Made by a program: the position numbers and the translations under genes. A stretch of 64,000 bases of DNA. It comes from Luteitalea sp. (GTDB taxonomy: Bacteria; Acidobacteriota; Vicinamibacteria; Vicinamibacterales; Vicinamibacteraceae). The stretch is from the NCBI GenBank assembly GCA_009377495.1, contig WHTZ01000001.1, positions 240,625 to 304,624 of the forward strand, given 5' to 3'. The notes beneath the pieces are model-generated. The model was given only the letters and a program-made list of their open reading frames with translations. It was not told where the DNA came from and did no database searches. Position 1 is the stretch's first letter; each line of letters opens with the position of its first letter. Shown here piece after piece: positions 16,317 to 24,942 of the stretch.

Positions 16317-17792
16317 CTACACTTGATCCTGCAACACAGACGCCACCACTTCCTGTGCGCGCGCAGCCACACCGCGGTTCCGCCATGCCTCAGCGGTCAC
16401 GCGCTCCGCTTGCGCGACGTCGTCACGAAACCTGGCCATGAGCTGCGCGATCGGCTCACGCTCGAAGAACGACACGTTGCTCTCCTCGTTGTGGGCAAAC
16501 GATCGGTTGTCGAAGTTTGCCGTCCCAACCGTCGCCCAGCGTCCGTCCACGATCATGATCTTATGGTGGAGCATCGTGCGATGGTACTCATAGATTTCGA
16601 TCCCCTCGCGCAACAGCCTGCCAAAGAGTCGCACGCTATTATGACGCGCAAACCAATTATCGGTTCGGATACCAGACACGAGAATCCGCACGCTGACGCC
16701 GCGTCGCTTGGCGTCGGCCAGGAGAGTCGTCGCCGCCTCGTCTGGCACGAAATACGGGTTGGCAATCGCAATCGATCGTCGCGCGCACACGATCGCGAGG
16801 TAGTAGAGCATGCGCACGGTCGATGCGCCCACGCCCGGTGAGCTCAAGAGCGCCTGGACACCAACCGGCCCGCGCGCCGTGAGTCGGGGGAAGAACTCCT
16901 CGCCGCTCACCAGCTCGCCCGTCGACTTGAGCCAGCTTTGCGCGAAGCCCGTTTGCAACTGCGCGGCAGCGGGACCTTCGATAGACACCTGCAGATCGCG
17001 CCAGTGATCCGGATCCTGGGCATCCCCACACCACTGATCGGCGATGCCCGCGCCGCCGGTGAACGCGACGCGCCCATCTACGACCAGCGTTTTGCGGTGC
17101 GTACGGTTGTTGAAGCGCCCGAGCGTATACCACTGGATCGGGTTGTACCACCCGACGTGGCAGCCACCGCGCTCCAACGTTCTGAGAATGCCGTCTCCAA
17201 TCGTCGCAGACCCGATCGCATCCAGGAGGATCTTGACAGGAATGCCGGCGCGCGCCCGCTCGGCGAGCCTCTGTGCGAACGTCATCCCACAGTCACCCGC
17301 CCAAAAGATGTACATCTCCATCGTGATGGATCGCTGGGCAGACCCGATGGCGTCCAGCATCGCCGGGTAGAACGCGTCGCCGTTATCAAGGAGCTCGACG
17401 ATGTTGCCGTCGACGAAGGACACACCGGTGGCACCTTCGAGGCTCTGGAGAAATTCGGGTGAGGCCACGTCGAAAGCGTGATCGAGGCCAAAGATGGGCG
17501 ACCGCTCGGCGGGGCTCGCCAGGTGTAGCAGGACAGCGAGCAGCACGCACGGGACGGCGAGCCAGTAGAAGCCGCTCGTCGCCGCCCACAGCGCAAGGCC
17601 AGCCCATGGCCACCACGCCCAGAGCACGCGCCGACCGCGACGCCACCAGCTCTCCTGCCACCGCCGCCGTTGATATTTCGGATCCGGAAGAAGGCGTCGA
17701 CGCCAGCGGCGCGGCACGTTGCGCTGCCTGTAGCGGCGCGGCTGACTTCGGGTACGAGGCGACCGGCGTTGGCGCACGCTCGGCATGCACAA
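16317..17792 (-). CDS. cls: cardiolipin synthase-like phospholipase D protein
   Basis: A 491-residue membrane protein with two PLD catalytic motifs: HRKTLVVDG in the first half and HHKIMIVDG followed by GTANFDNRS in the second, each HxKxxxxD. Two hydrophobic segments near the N-terminus (VLWAWWPWAGLALWAATSGF, WLAVPCVLLAVLLHLA) anchor it in the inner membrane. This layout matches bacterial ClsA/ClsB-type enzymes that join two phosphatidylglycerol molecules, or phosphatidylglycerol and phosphatidylethanolamine, into cardiolipin. The first 45 residues are very Arg-rich; an ATG at 17786 is an alternative start. It is divergent from the dicarboxylate symporter with a 55-base gap and heads the unit cls, ygjP-like, coiled-coil. 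Confidence 0.9.
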   Translation of the reverse strand: MCMPSVRQRRSPRTRSQPRRYRQRNVPRRWRRRLLPDPKYQRRRWQESWWRRGRRVLWAWWPWAGLALWAATSGFYWLAVPCVLLAVLLHLASPAERSPIFGLDHAFDVASPEFLQSLEGATGVSFVDGNIVELLDNGDAFYPAMLDAIGSAQRSITMEMYIFWAGDCGMTFAQRLAERARAGIPVKILLDAIGSATIGDGILRTLERGGCHVGWYNPIQWYTLGRFNNRTHRKTLVVDGRVAFTGGAGIADQWCGDAQDPDHWRDLQVSIEGPAAAQLQTGFAQSWLKSTGELVSGEEFFPRLTARGPVGVQALLSSPGVGASTVRMLYYLAIVCARRSIAIANPYFVPDEAATTLLADAKRRGVSVRILVSGIRTDNWFARHNSVRLFGRLLREGIEIYEYHRTMLHHKIMIVDGRWATVGTANFDNRSFAHNEESNVSFFEREPIAQLMARFRDDVAQAERVTAEAWRNRGVAARAQEVVASVLQDQV

Positions 17793-17847
17793 GTAGCTTA
17801 ACTCGTGCCGTTGACATCACGCCGGGCGCAGGGTACTGTCCGCCTCC

Positions 17848-19155
17848 ATGCCTCTTCACACGAAGATTCTGCTGGGGCTCATCGCTGGAGCTGCGGCAGG
17901 CATCGCCGTCAATTTGACCACGGGCGGAGGCGCGACAACGCAGCGCTTCGTGTCGCTCGTGACCGAGCCCATCGGACGCGTCTGGCTGAACGCCCTCATG
18001 ATGGTCGTGATCCCGTTGATCATCTCCACGCTGTCGTTGGGTGTCGCGGGACTCGGGAGCGTGGCCAAGTTGGGGCGAATCGGCCTTGTGACGCTCCTGT
18101 CGTTCCTGACGCTGACCTCGTTGGCCACGATCCTCGGTCTGCTGGCGGTCAACATCATTCGTCCCGGCGCGGGCCTCGATCCCGACACAACCGCCCGGCT
18201 GATGGAGGCCTACCGGGGCCAGGCCAAAGGCGCAATGGGGCTGGCGGAAGGGGCCTTCGGCGTGGACTTGTTCGTGCAGATCGTGCCACGCAACCCGTTG
18301 CAGGCAGCCGCCAATGGGGAGATGTTGGCCGTCATCTTCTTCGCGCTGATGATTGGCGTCGCGCTCACCATGCTGACCAAGGAGCAGGCGGCGCCGATGA
18401 TCAAGTTTCTCGATAGTGTGGCGCACATCACCGTGGCGATCATCTCGCTCGTGATGAAGGTGGCGCCGATCGGCGTGTTCGCGTTGATCTTCAGCGTGAC
18501 GGCTCGGTTCGGCTTCGACATCCTGCTCAACCTGCTGAAGTACGTCATCGTCGTCCTCGGCTGCCTCGGCATCTTCCTGCTGGTCGGCTACCCCATCATT
18601 CTCAAGCTCGTGGCCCGCCGCGATCCGTGGGACTTCCTCCGCAAGGCGCGCATCGTCATGTTGACAGGGTTCTCGACCTCGTCGAGCGCCGCCACGCTGC
18701 CCACGACGTTGCGCGTCACCGAGGAGCAGCTCGGCGTTCCCCGTCAGATCGCGGGGTTCGTCGTTCCCCTCGGGGCGACGATGAACATGAACGGCACGGC
18801 GCTCTTCGAGGGTGTGACCGTGCTGTTTCTCGCTCAGGTGTTCGGCGTGTCGCTGGGGCTCGGCCAGCAGCTCGTGGTGATCGTCATGGCGGTCGTGACC
18901 GCGATTGGCACCGCGAGCATTCCCGGCGGATCGATCCCGCTGCTGATGATGGTCTTGGGGATGGTGGGTGTGCCGATGGAAGGCATCGCCATCGTGCTGG
19001 GCGTCGACCGAATCCTGGACATGTCCCGGACAATCGTCAACGTAACGGGCGACATGGTGACGGCAACGATCGTCGATCGGTTCGAGGGTCGTGCCGTCAC
19101 ACCGGCGCTGGCCTCTACCCCAAGCCAGCAAGCTCCAGCGGACGACTCCGCCTGA
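17848..19155 (+). CDS. dicarboxylate/amino acid:cation symporter (DAACS family)
   Basis: A 435-residue inner-membrane protein with about eight hydrophobic helices, of the GltP/DctA family, which imports glutamate, aspartate or C4-dicarboxylates with protons or sodium. The family signatures are present: SSSAATLPTT (hairpin HP1), NMNGTALFEG (TM7) and STPGGSIPLL-like SIPGGSIPLLMMVLGMVGVP (HP2), followed by DRILDMSRTIVNVTGD (TM8). The start ATG begins a typical first helix (MPLHTKILLGLIAGAAAGIA); the ribosome binding site is weak. Its stop is only 3 bases from the stop of the convergent M48 gene. Substrate choice between amino acids and dicarboxylates cannot be decided here. Confidence 0.92.
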   Translation: MPLHTKILLGLIAGAAAGIAVNLTTGGGATTQRFVSLVTEPIGRVWLNALMMVVIPLIISTLSLGVAGLGSVAKLGRIGLVTLLSFLTLTSLATILGLLAVNIIRPGAGLDPDTTARLMEAYRGQAKGAMGLAEGAFGVDLFVQIVPRNPLQAAANGEMLAVIFFALMIGVALTMLTKEQAAPMIKFLDSVAHITVAIISLVMKVAPIGVFALIFSVTARFGFDILLNLLKYVIVVLGCLGIFLLVGYPIILKLVARRDPWDFLRKARIVMLTGFSTSSSAATLPTTLRVTEEQLGVPRQIAGFVVPLGATMNMNGTALFEGVTVLFLAQVFGVSLGLGQQLVVIVMAVVTAIGTASIPGGSIPLLMMVLGMVGVPMEGIAIVLGVDRILDMSRTIVNVTGDMVTATIVDRFEGRAVTPALASTPSQQAPADDSA

Positions 19156-19158
19156 CGC

Positions 19159-20004
19159 CTATCCTTTGGGCATCGGCTTGGCTGGCGGCAACCGCGCGAG
19201 TCGGCGCTTCACGCTTTGGAAGTCGGGCGAGTCGCGGCGACCGCCCTGCTTCAGCCGCGCGGCCTCGCGCTCGAGCCGAGTGATGCGTTCAGCGGGAGCC
19301 GGATGCGAGGCGAAGAAGCGCTCGACAGAGCTCGGATCGCGGCCCTGTTGCTCGCGAAGGATCTCCATGAACTCCGCCATGCCGCGCACGTCGTAGCCTG
19401 CGCGGCTCATGTAGGTCATGCCCTTTTCGTCCGCCTCGCGCTCATGGTCTCGGCTGAACTTCATCATGCCGGCACTCGCGCCGATCTGCGCGCCGAGGCG
19501 GGCCGCTTGAGCGCCTAGGCTGCGATCGCCGCCTAACAAGGCACCAAGCACGCCGAGCCCCAACTGTGCTCCCATTCCCTTGGTGAGTTGTTCGGCGGAG
19601 TGCCGGTTGGCCACGTGCGCGATCTCGTGCCCCATCACGCCCGCGAGCTGCGCTTCGTTTTGCGCCGCCTGAATCGCGCCACGGTTGACCCAGACCGGGC
19701 CACCGGGCAACGCAAATGCGTTGATGTCGCGGTAGTTCGCCACGGAGAAGCTGTACGGATACTCCGGACCTTCCGCGTGTGCGACCAGCCGGCGTCCCAG
19801 CGACCGGATGTACGAGGTTACGGCCTTGTCGGTCAGCTCCGGCGTCTTGGCGCGCACCTCCTTCTGAGCGGCCTCACCGATCTGAATTTCGTCCTTCACG
19901 GAGACCAACGAGAAGGCGGTGACACCGGATGACACCATCACCACGAGCGCGAGCGCGAGCGGCACGCGACGAGGACGTCGTTGGACGATTGATCGACTCG
20001 TCAT
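19159..20004 (-). CDS. M48-family zinc metalloprotease, exported or membrane-anchored
   Basis: A 281-residue protein with the M48 active site HEIAHVANRH (HEIAH at residues 126-130) and the distal ligand Glu in RDHEREADEKGM. I chose the ATG at 20004 because it leads into an Arg-rich n-region and hydrophobic segment (VPLALALVVMVSSGVTAFSL) typical of a signal or anchor. The length and order fit the BepA/LoiP/YfgC-like periplasmic group, which degrades or helps fold outer-membrane proteins, consistent with the many envelope genes here. A longer start at 20088 would overlap the divergent PEGA gene. C-terminal PxxxHPAPAERI is also typical. Confidence 0.88.
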   Translation of the reverse strand: MTSRSIVQRRPRRVPLALALVVMVSSGVTAFSLVSVKDEIQIGEAAQKEVRAKTPELTDKAVTSYIRSLGRRLVAHAEGPEYPYSFSVANYRDINAFALPGGPVWVNRGAIQAAQNEAQLAGVMGHEIAHVANRHSAEQLTKGMGAQLGLGVLGALLGGDRSLGAQAARLGAQIGASAGMMKFSRDHEREADEKGMTYMSRAGYDVRGMAEFMEILREQQGRDPSSVERFFASHPAPAERITRLEREAARLKQGGRRDSPDFQSVKRRLARLPPAKPMPKG

Positions 20005-20123
20005 ACCGAACAGAGCTTGCAAGGGACCTGCCAACACGATCCTCGAAATAGCTGCTGAAATCACCGCCCATACTGTTGAGCTGGTCATTTGTGATGACGG
20101 CAGCTATCCTTGCCCACGTGACG

Positions 20124-20795
20124 ATGGATGAACACTCGTCCTCGGCTCCCGTCGCGCCGCCAAGCGCCATTGAAACGGCCAGCGAGCGGCTCGAGGTTTA
20201 CCTCAAGACGCGACGATCCGCGGAGCCGGGTCCAGACTCGCGTCCCGACGATCTTAAAAGTGGAAGCGACGTTGTGCCTCCAGCGGATGGTGACAACGCC
20301 GTCTCCGTCACGCCTGGCGCACAGCCTCGTGACCGTCGACTTGCCCCTCGGTGGATCAAGGTGGCCTTGACGCTCGCGATCATCATTGCGGCGGCCGAGG
20401 GTGCCTACATCGCGTGGCGCTCTGCTGCACCAATCGCACCTGGTTCCGAGACCTCGACGGCCGCGGGGCCGCCGAAGCGCAGCGAAGACCGGACAGTCGA
20501 GCGCCCGCCCGCCACCGACGATAGGGCTCCGAACGCTCCGCCAACAACGCCGCCCGCCGCCCCATCGGCAACCCTCACCACGGGGACAATCGAGGTGCGA
20601 ACGACGCCACCGGGCGCGTCCGTCGTGTTCGGCGGCCGTCGCCGTGGCGCGACACCGCTCACCATTCGCGACGTCGCTCCCGGCATTCACGAACTGGAAG
20701 TTGGCGGCCGGTTTGGCAGCCGCTTTCAGCGCGTCACCGTCCGAGCCGGTCGCACGAGCGTCGTCGAGCTGGACGTGCCACGCCCCCGCTCATAA
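20124..20795 (+). CDS. single-pass membrane protein with C-terminal PEGA domain
   Basis: A 223-residue protein. One membrane helix (VALTLAIIIAAAEGAYIAW, about residues 75-95) divides a short cytoplasmic part from a Pro/Thr-rich linker and a C-terminal PEGA domain (TIEVRTTPPGASVVFGGRR, GATPLTIRDVAPGIHELEV). PEGA domains are found on surface or periplasmic proteins and serine/threonine kinases; they are thought to bind other molecules. No kinase is next to it. The start is uncertain: ATG at 20124 or the GTG six bases before it; neither has a clear ribosome binding site. It converges on the CDF gene, with a heptad repeat element in the gap. Confidence 0.7.
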   Translation: MDEHSSSAPVAPPSAIETASERLEVYLKTRRSAEPGPDSRPDDLKSGSDVVPPADGDNAVSVTPGAQPRDRRLAPRWIKVALTLAIIIAAAEGAYIAWRSAAPIAPGSETSTAAGPPKRSEDRTVERPPATDDRAPNAPPTTPPAAPSATLTTGTIEVRTTPPGASVVFGGRRRGATPLTIRDVAPGIHELEVGGRFGSRFQRVTVRAGRTSVVELDVPRPRS

Positions 20796-20797
20796 CA

Positions 20798-20835
20798 AGG
20801 GGCGAGGGGCCAGGGCTGTCTCAGGCTCTAGGTGT
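20798..20835. repeat. heptad-type element overlapping the CDF gene end
   Basis: AGGGGCG AGGGGCC AGGGCTG heptads are followed by TCTCAGGCTCTAGGTGT. The 24 bases 20812-20835 are an exact inverted copy of 33734-33757. The element runs over the stop codon of the CDF gene (20821-20823), so the last few CDF residues are translated from it. Confidence 0.75.
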
Positions 20836-21741
20836 CAGCGTTTCAGGTATCGGGGCCGCACCTGAGGCCGGCTCGACATGAACGAGCACGTCGGTGACCT
20901 GCGGGACCTCACGCACGATGGCAAACCGCACGTCCGTGGCGATGTCATGCGCCTCGCGCACGCTCATCGTGGCATCCACCTCGAGGTGCAAGTCCACGTG
21001 ATACGCCAAACCCGTCTTGCGACCGAAACACTTCTCCACGCCGCGCACACCCGGCAAGGCGAGCGCGACGCGTCGAATCTCCGCCATCAGCGGCGGGGGT
21101 GGCATCGTGTCGATCAGCTCGCGCGATGTTTGCCCCGCGACCGTCACGCCGGCCATCACGACGAAGAGCCCCACGACGAAGCCGCCGAATTGGTCGGCCA
21201 TGAGAAAGCGTTCCGGGTCGAGCCGGGCCAGCGAAAGGGCCACCGTGGCGGCGAGCGCCGAGAGCACATCCACGCTGTCGTTCCAGCCATCCGCCTCTAA
21301 CGCCCGGCTGCCGAGTCGCCGGCCCAGCCCGATCTTCACGGTCATGAGCACGCCCTTCACCACGAGAGCCGCGCCAAGTGTCCAGAGTGCGGTCACACCG
21401 GGTGGCGTCTTCTGCAATGAGGAGAGCCCCCACAACGACGTCACGGCGAGCGCGACACCGGTCAGCGCAAGGATCACGCCGATGATCAGACCGGTGACCG
21501 TTTCGGCACGGCCGTGGCCGTAAGGGTGTTCGGAATCGGCGGGACGGGACGCGAACCAGAGGCCGAAGTACAAAAACAGCGCGGTGATGACGTCAGCACC
21601 GAACTCGACGCCGGCTGCCCGCGCGGCAGCCGAACCCGCGTGCACGCCTGCGACGAGGTTCGCCACCGCGAGCACTGCGTTGGCCGCAACGCTGAACGTG
21701 GCGACCCGTCTGGCCAGCGCAAGAGGATCGCGGGATGGCAC
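20821..21741 (-). CDS. cation diffusion facilitator (CDF) metal efflux protein
   Basis: A 306-residue inner-membrane protein with about six helices followed by a cytoplasmic ferredoxin-like domain. CDF hallmarks: SEHPYGHGRAETV between TM2 and TM3, an acidic pair in TM2 (EFGAD) and DGWNDSVDVL in TM5 (DxxxD). CDF proteins export zinc, iron, cobalt or manganese in exchange for protons. The TM2 motif has Glu where many zinc exporters have His or Asp, and TM5 has Asp, which leans towards iron or manganese rather than zinc, but this is a weak predictor. The C-terminal domain (GVRGVEKCFGRKTGLAYHVD...DLHLEV) is complete; the last residues (ETLTPRA) are encoded by a repeat element shared with 33.7 kb. 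Confidence 0.9.
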   Translation of the reverse strand: MPSRDPLALARRVATFSVAANAVLAVANLVAGVHAGSAAARAAGVEFGADVITALFLYFGLWFASRPADSEHPYGHGRAETVTGLIIGVILALTGVALAVTSLWGLSSLQKTPPGVTALWTLGAALVVKGVLMTVKIGLGRRLGSRALEADGWNDSVDVLSALAATVALSLARLDPERFLMADQFGGFVVGLFVVMAGVTVAGQTSRELIDTMPPPPLMAEIRRVALALPGVRGVEKCFGRKTGLAYHVDLHLEVDATMSVREAHDIATDVRFAIVREVPQVTDVLVHVEPASGAAPIPETLTPRA

Positions 21742-21790
21742 GGCCCTATGTTACGTCGAGCCAATGATCGACCTGAGCAGCCATGCGCAT

Positions 21791-21852
21791 GGTAGGGCGC
21801 GGTCGCCGAACGCGCCGTCGATCAGCGGACGCCTCGGCGAGGCGTCCCTACC
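21791..21852. repeat. interspersed element bounded by GGTAGGG and CCCTACC
   Basis: A 62-bp relative of the element at 10978-11036, with the same ends, the same TCGCCGAACGCGCC half and the same GCCTCGGCGAGGC hairpin but a different centre. It lies between the CDF gene start and the end of the gene at 21867. Confidence 0.75.
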
Positions 21853-21866
21853 TGGCCATTGGGCAT

Positions 21867-22358
21867 TCAGAAAAACACCTGTCCGTGCCAGGACTCGGAT
21901 GCAGGCGTCTCCCACCGCCCCTGACGGATCTCACCGACCGATGTCACTGCGTTATTGAAGACGAGCGTATCGGGGGTCACTTCGCCGCGCGTGGCGCGGT
22001 CGGCAAACTCGTCACGTGACACGCACACGATGCCACCGCCGCCGCGATAGTAGACGGGCGCATGATCGAGCAACGTCGTGCCGAGCGCGTCGCCCACCTG
22101 CTTGATACGACGCACGAGCGCGTCGATCGAGCAGCCGGACGCGCCAGCGGCGCGCTCGTCCACGGCCACGAGCAGGAATCGGTCGTGCCGAAAGTCGCGC
22201 GCCGCCTGCAGCGGCACGCCGTGGGCCGTCCAGTCGTCGAGAAATGCATCCACCTCTGCGAGCACCCGGTCTCGCTCCGATCCGTCCAGTGGCCGATCCG
22301 TCGCAAACACCCAGGCCCGCGCATCTTCCGGCAAGCTCTCAAATGGCACATTCGACAT
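21867..22358 (-). CDS. conserved hypothetical protein, about 160 residues
   Basis: A 163-residue soluble protein from an ATG with AGGAG about eight bases upstream. The sequence (WVFATDRPLDGSERDRVLAE, FLDDWTAHGVPLQAARDFRH, DRFLLVAVDERAAGASGCSI) belongs to a small family known in Bacteroidota and Acidobacteriota that has sometimes been mislabelled as an ABC transporter ATPase; there is no Walker A or signature motif here. A conserved Gly-Cys-Ser-Ile-Asp stretch near residue 76 and YYRGGGGIVCVSRDEF are the most striking parts. Function is unknown. It is divergent from the RRM gene across a 296-base gap. No signal peptide. Confidence 0.8.
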   Translation of the reverse strand: MSNVPFESLPEDARAWVFATDRPLDGSERDRVLAEVDAFLDDWTAHGVPLQAARDFRHDRFLLVAVDERAAGASGCSIDALVRRIKQVGDALGTTLLDHAPVYYRGGGGIVCVSRDEFADRATRGEVTPDTLVFNNAVTSVGEIRQGRWETPASESWHGQVFF

Positions 22359-22654
22359 CCTGGTTCTCCTCGTATGGTTCCTTTATTATGGGTCTAGCGG
22401 CCAACCGGGGTTGGGGTCTTTTCCCCATCTCTGATATATTCTCTCCGAAACGTTCTGGTTGCAGCCCGTGCGAGACTGTGCCACTCTGGTGCGGATCTCA
22501 GTATGGTGCATCGTTTCGTGTCATGCTGGACACGTTCAATTGGCATCCTCTGAATTCTCCCACCCCAGTCAGATGTGTCCTGTCCTTCCGGGAGTGAAGC
22601 TACCGACGGAGGCTCACGCGCCGGACCGAAGATCGCCCAACCGTCGAGGATCCT
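22359..22654. other. 296-base divergent intergenic region
   Basis: This gap separates the hypothetical gene (minus) from the RRM gene (plus). It is less GC-rich than its surroundings and includes a GGGG-TCTTTT-CCCC hairpin near 22415-22430 and an AT-rich TGATATATTC stretch near 22431-22440. It could hold a long 5' leader for the RRM protein, as known for cold-induced RNA-binding proteins, but no defined motif is recognisable. Confidence 0.4.
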
Positions 22655-23242
22655 GTGACAGTTCGTCTCTTCATCGGAAACTTGCCCTATAGCACGTCGG
22701 AGGCCGATCTCCGAGAGCTTTTCGCGGCGGTCAGTGAGCCGACGCACGTGCTCGTACCGGTTGACCGCGACACGGGTCGTCCACGAGGCTTTGCTTTCGT
22801 GGACTTCCCCGATCGCGAGACGGCCGAGGAAGTCATCCGCCGTTTCAACGGCCACCTCATGAACGGCCGGCCTATCGCCGTGAGCGAGGCGCGCGCGCGG
22901 GAGGATCGCCCGAGCGGGCCGCGACCCGGACCCGCCGGGCCGCGTCCCGGGTTCGGCGGCCCACCGGGGCCGGGCGCGGCTCCGCCGCCGCGCGATCAGC
23001 CCGGCGGCCCGCCGCGCCGCGAGCGTGCTGGTGGCGGCGGTGGTGGTGGTGGCGGGAGGTCCAGGACCCAGTGGGGCGGTGAGCGCGGTCCGCGCGGTCC
23101 CATCAAGGTGCGCACCGTCGGTCGTCTCTACGACGACGACGAGGACACCTCGGCAACAGATGAGGCTCCCACCGACTTCGACGATCCGGCCACGAGCCGA
23201 CCGAACGACAAAGACGACGAAGGAGAAGATCGGGAGGGTTAG
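22655..23242 (+). CDS. RRM-type RNA-binding protein with Gly/Pro/Arg-rich tail
   Basis: A 195-residue protein with a GTG start and GAGGA just upstream. Residues 4-80 form one RNA recognition motif, with RNP2 RLFIGNL (4-10) and RNP1 RGFAFVDF (44-51). The following region (about 85-150) is a low-complexity Pro/Gly/Arg segment including a run of nine glycines, and the C-terminus is acidic (DDDEDTSATDEAP). This layout is that of bacterial RNA chaperones like the cyanobacterial Rbp proteins, often cold-induced. The tail may promote multivalent RNA binding. ispG follows 51 bases downstream, apparently with its own -10 box. Confidence 0.9.
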   Translation: MTVRLFIGNLPYSTSEADLRELFAAVSEPTHVLVPVDRDTGRPRGFAFVDFPDRETAEEVIRRFNGHLMNGRPIAVSEARAREDRPSGPRPGPAGPRPGFGGPPGPGAAPPPRDQPGGPPRRERAGGGGGGGGGRSRTQWGGERGPRGPIKVRTVGRLYDDDEDTSATDEAPTDFDDPATSRPNDKDDEGEDREG

Positions 23243-23275
23243 GACTCGTCACGCCGCCCGCGTGCACCAAAGTGC

Positions 23276-23281
23276 TAGAAT
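23276..23281 (+). promoter_or_regulatory. candidate -10 box TAGAAT for ispG
   Basis: TAGAAT ends 12 bases before the ispG ATG. With the usual 6-7 base spacing to the transcription start, the mRNA would begin within a few bases of the start codon. No Shine-Dalgarno sequence is present between them. Confidence 0.4.
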
Positions 23282-23293
23282 TTACGCGATCGT

Positions 23294-24538
23294 ATGCCGA
23301 GTGTGCGACTTCACCGGACCATCGGCGTCAAGGTCGGGGATGTGCAGGTTGGCGGCGGTGCACCCGTGGTCGTCCAGTCGATGACGAGCACGGAGACCGC
23401 CGACATCGACGCCACCACCGAGCAATGCCTGGCGCTCGCCGAGGCAGGATCAGAGCTGGTGCGCGTCACGGTCAACCACCCAGAGGCGGCCCGGGCCGTA
23501 CCAGAAATTACACGGCGGCTGCGCGATGCTGGTTGTCGCGCGCCGCTCATTGGCGACTTCCACTTCAACGGTCACCTGCTCCTGAGCCGCTATCCCGACT
23601 GCGCACGGTCGCTCGACAAGTACCGTATCAACCCTGGCAACGTGGGTACGGGCGAGCGGCGCGACGACAACTTCGCCACCATCTGCAAGGTTGCCCGCGA
23701 CAACGGCAAGGCCGTGCGTATCGGGGTGAACGGCGGCTCCCTCAACCCGGAGCTCGTCGTCCAGCGGATGCAGGAAAACAGCGACCGCGGGCTGGGGAGG
23801 TCTTCCGACGACATCATCAACGAGTGCATGATCGAGTCGGCGCTACGTTCCACGAAGCTGGCCATCGACGCCGGGCTGCGCGACGATCAGATCATCATCT
23901 CTTGCAAGGTCTCGCGGCCCGTCCACCTCATCGAGGTCTACCGCCGCCTGGCGCGCGCGACCACACAGCCGCTGCACCTCGGCCTCACCGAAGCGGGCAT
24001 GGGCATCAAGGGGCTCGTGTGGTCTGCTTCGGCGATCGGCGTGCTGCTCAATGAGGGGATCGGCGACACCATTCGCGTGTCACTCACGCCGCGGCCCGGT
24101 GGCGATCGCCGCGACGAAGTGTATGCCGCGTGCGAGTTGCTTCAGGCGCTCGGTTTGCGAGCGTTCGCACCGAGCGTGACCGCGTGCCCCGGCTGCGGCC
24201 GGACGACCAGTAGCACGTTCCAGGAGCTTGCCGAGCGTATTCAGGGGTACGTCCGCGAGCAGTTGCCGATGTGGAAGCGCGAGCTCGAGGGCGTCGAAAA
24301 TCTGACGCTCGCCGTCATGGGCTGTGTGGTCAATGGCCCCGGCGAGTCGAAGGCGGCCAATATCGGGATCAGCCTGCCTGGCACGGGCGAGGCACCCCAA
24401 TGCCCCGTCTACATCGACGGGCAGCACGTGATGACGCTTCGCGGCTCCTACGAGGAGCTCTCCACGGCCTTCCGCCGCGTGATCGACGATTACGTCGCCT
24501 CTAAGTACCCTCGCCGGGCGGAAGTGCTTCTGCACTAA
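23294..24538 (+). CDS. ispG: 4-hydroxy-3-methylbut-2-en-1-yl diphosphate synthase
   Basis: A 414-residue enzyme of the non-mevalonate isoprenoid pathway, converting methylerythritol cyclodiphosphate to HMBPP with a [4Fe-4S] cluster. Cluster cysteines are Cys298 and Cys301 (TACPGCGRT) and Cys344 (MGCVVNGPGESK). The N-terminal TIM-barrel signatures PVVVQSMTSTETAD, ELVRVTVNHPEAA, PLIGDFHFNGHLLL and KYRINPGNVG are intact. The length matches the bacterial (not plant) form. It stands alone, without other isoprenoid genes nearby. Its stop is 17 bases from the stop of a convergent small membrane protein gene. Confidence 0.97.
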   Translation: MPSVRLHRTIGVKVGDVQVGGGAPVVVQSMTSTETADIDATTEQCLALAEAGSELVRVTVNHPEAARAVPEITRRLRDAGCRAPLIGDFHFNGHLLLSRYPDCARSLDKYRINPGNVGTGERRDDNFATICKVARDNGKAVRIGVNGGSLNPELVVQRMQENSDRGLGRSSDDIINECMIESALRSTKLAIDAGLRDDQIIISCKVSRPVHLIEVYRRLARATTQPLHLGLTEAGMGIKGLVWSASAIGVLLNEGIGDTIRVSLTPRPGGDRRDEVYAACELLQALGLRAFAPSVTACPGCGRTTSSTFQELAERIQGYVREQLPMWKRELEGVENLTLAVMGCVVNGPGESKAANIGISLPGTGEAPQCPVYIDGQHVMTLRGSYEELSTAFRRVIDDYVASKYPRRAEVLLH

Positions 24539-24555
24539 CACTCGTGGCCGGCGCG

Positions 24556-24936
24556 CTACGTACCGCTGCTTTGTCGCCGCCTCCGCGCATCGATGAACGA
24601 CCTCACGCACAGGGCAACGAACACGCCCGTGAGGAGGGCCATGACCGACTGCGACATGACCGCGGCGGGCCGCGCCAGCGCCTCCCCCTGTAGCAGCGCT
24701 GGCAGACTGAAAAGGGCCCGCACGGTGGCCAGAAAGCCCAGCAGGCCCACGAGCGCCGCGGCGTGCATCGCGTGCGGCCGCCGGCGCTCGTTGCGCGCAA
24801 GCAGCGCGAGCACCCACAACAGGGCGCCAAACGCCGCCGGGATCAGCGCGGTCACGCTTTGGCGCCCCGTGGCCACATAGCCGATTAGACCGAGCAACAC
24901 GAGCAGTACGCCCACGATGCGCCCCGTTACAACCAC
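24556..24936 (-). CDS. small membrane protein of unknown function
   Basis: A 126-residue protein with four predicted hydrophobic helices (IVGVLLVLLGLIGYVATG, ALIPAAFGALLWVLALLA, HAAALVGLLGFLATVRALFS, QSVMALLTGVFVALCVRSFI) and a short Arg-rich C-terminus. I chose the GTG at 24936 because it sits 6 bases after a TACAAT box and starts the first helix; the reading frame extends further upstream, but that part is not conserved-looking and overlaps a repeat. Similar short four-helix proteins occur in Planctomycetota and Acidobacteriota without known role. It is convergent with ispG. Confidence 0.65.
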   Translation of the reverse strand: MVVTGRIVGVLLVLLGLIGYVATGRQSVTALIPAAFGALLWVLALLARNERRRPHAMHAAALVGLLGFLATVRALFSLPALLQGEALARPAAVMSQSVMALLTGVFVALCVRSFIDARRRRQSSGT

Positions 24937-24942
24937 CGGTGC

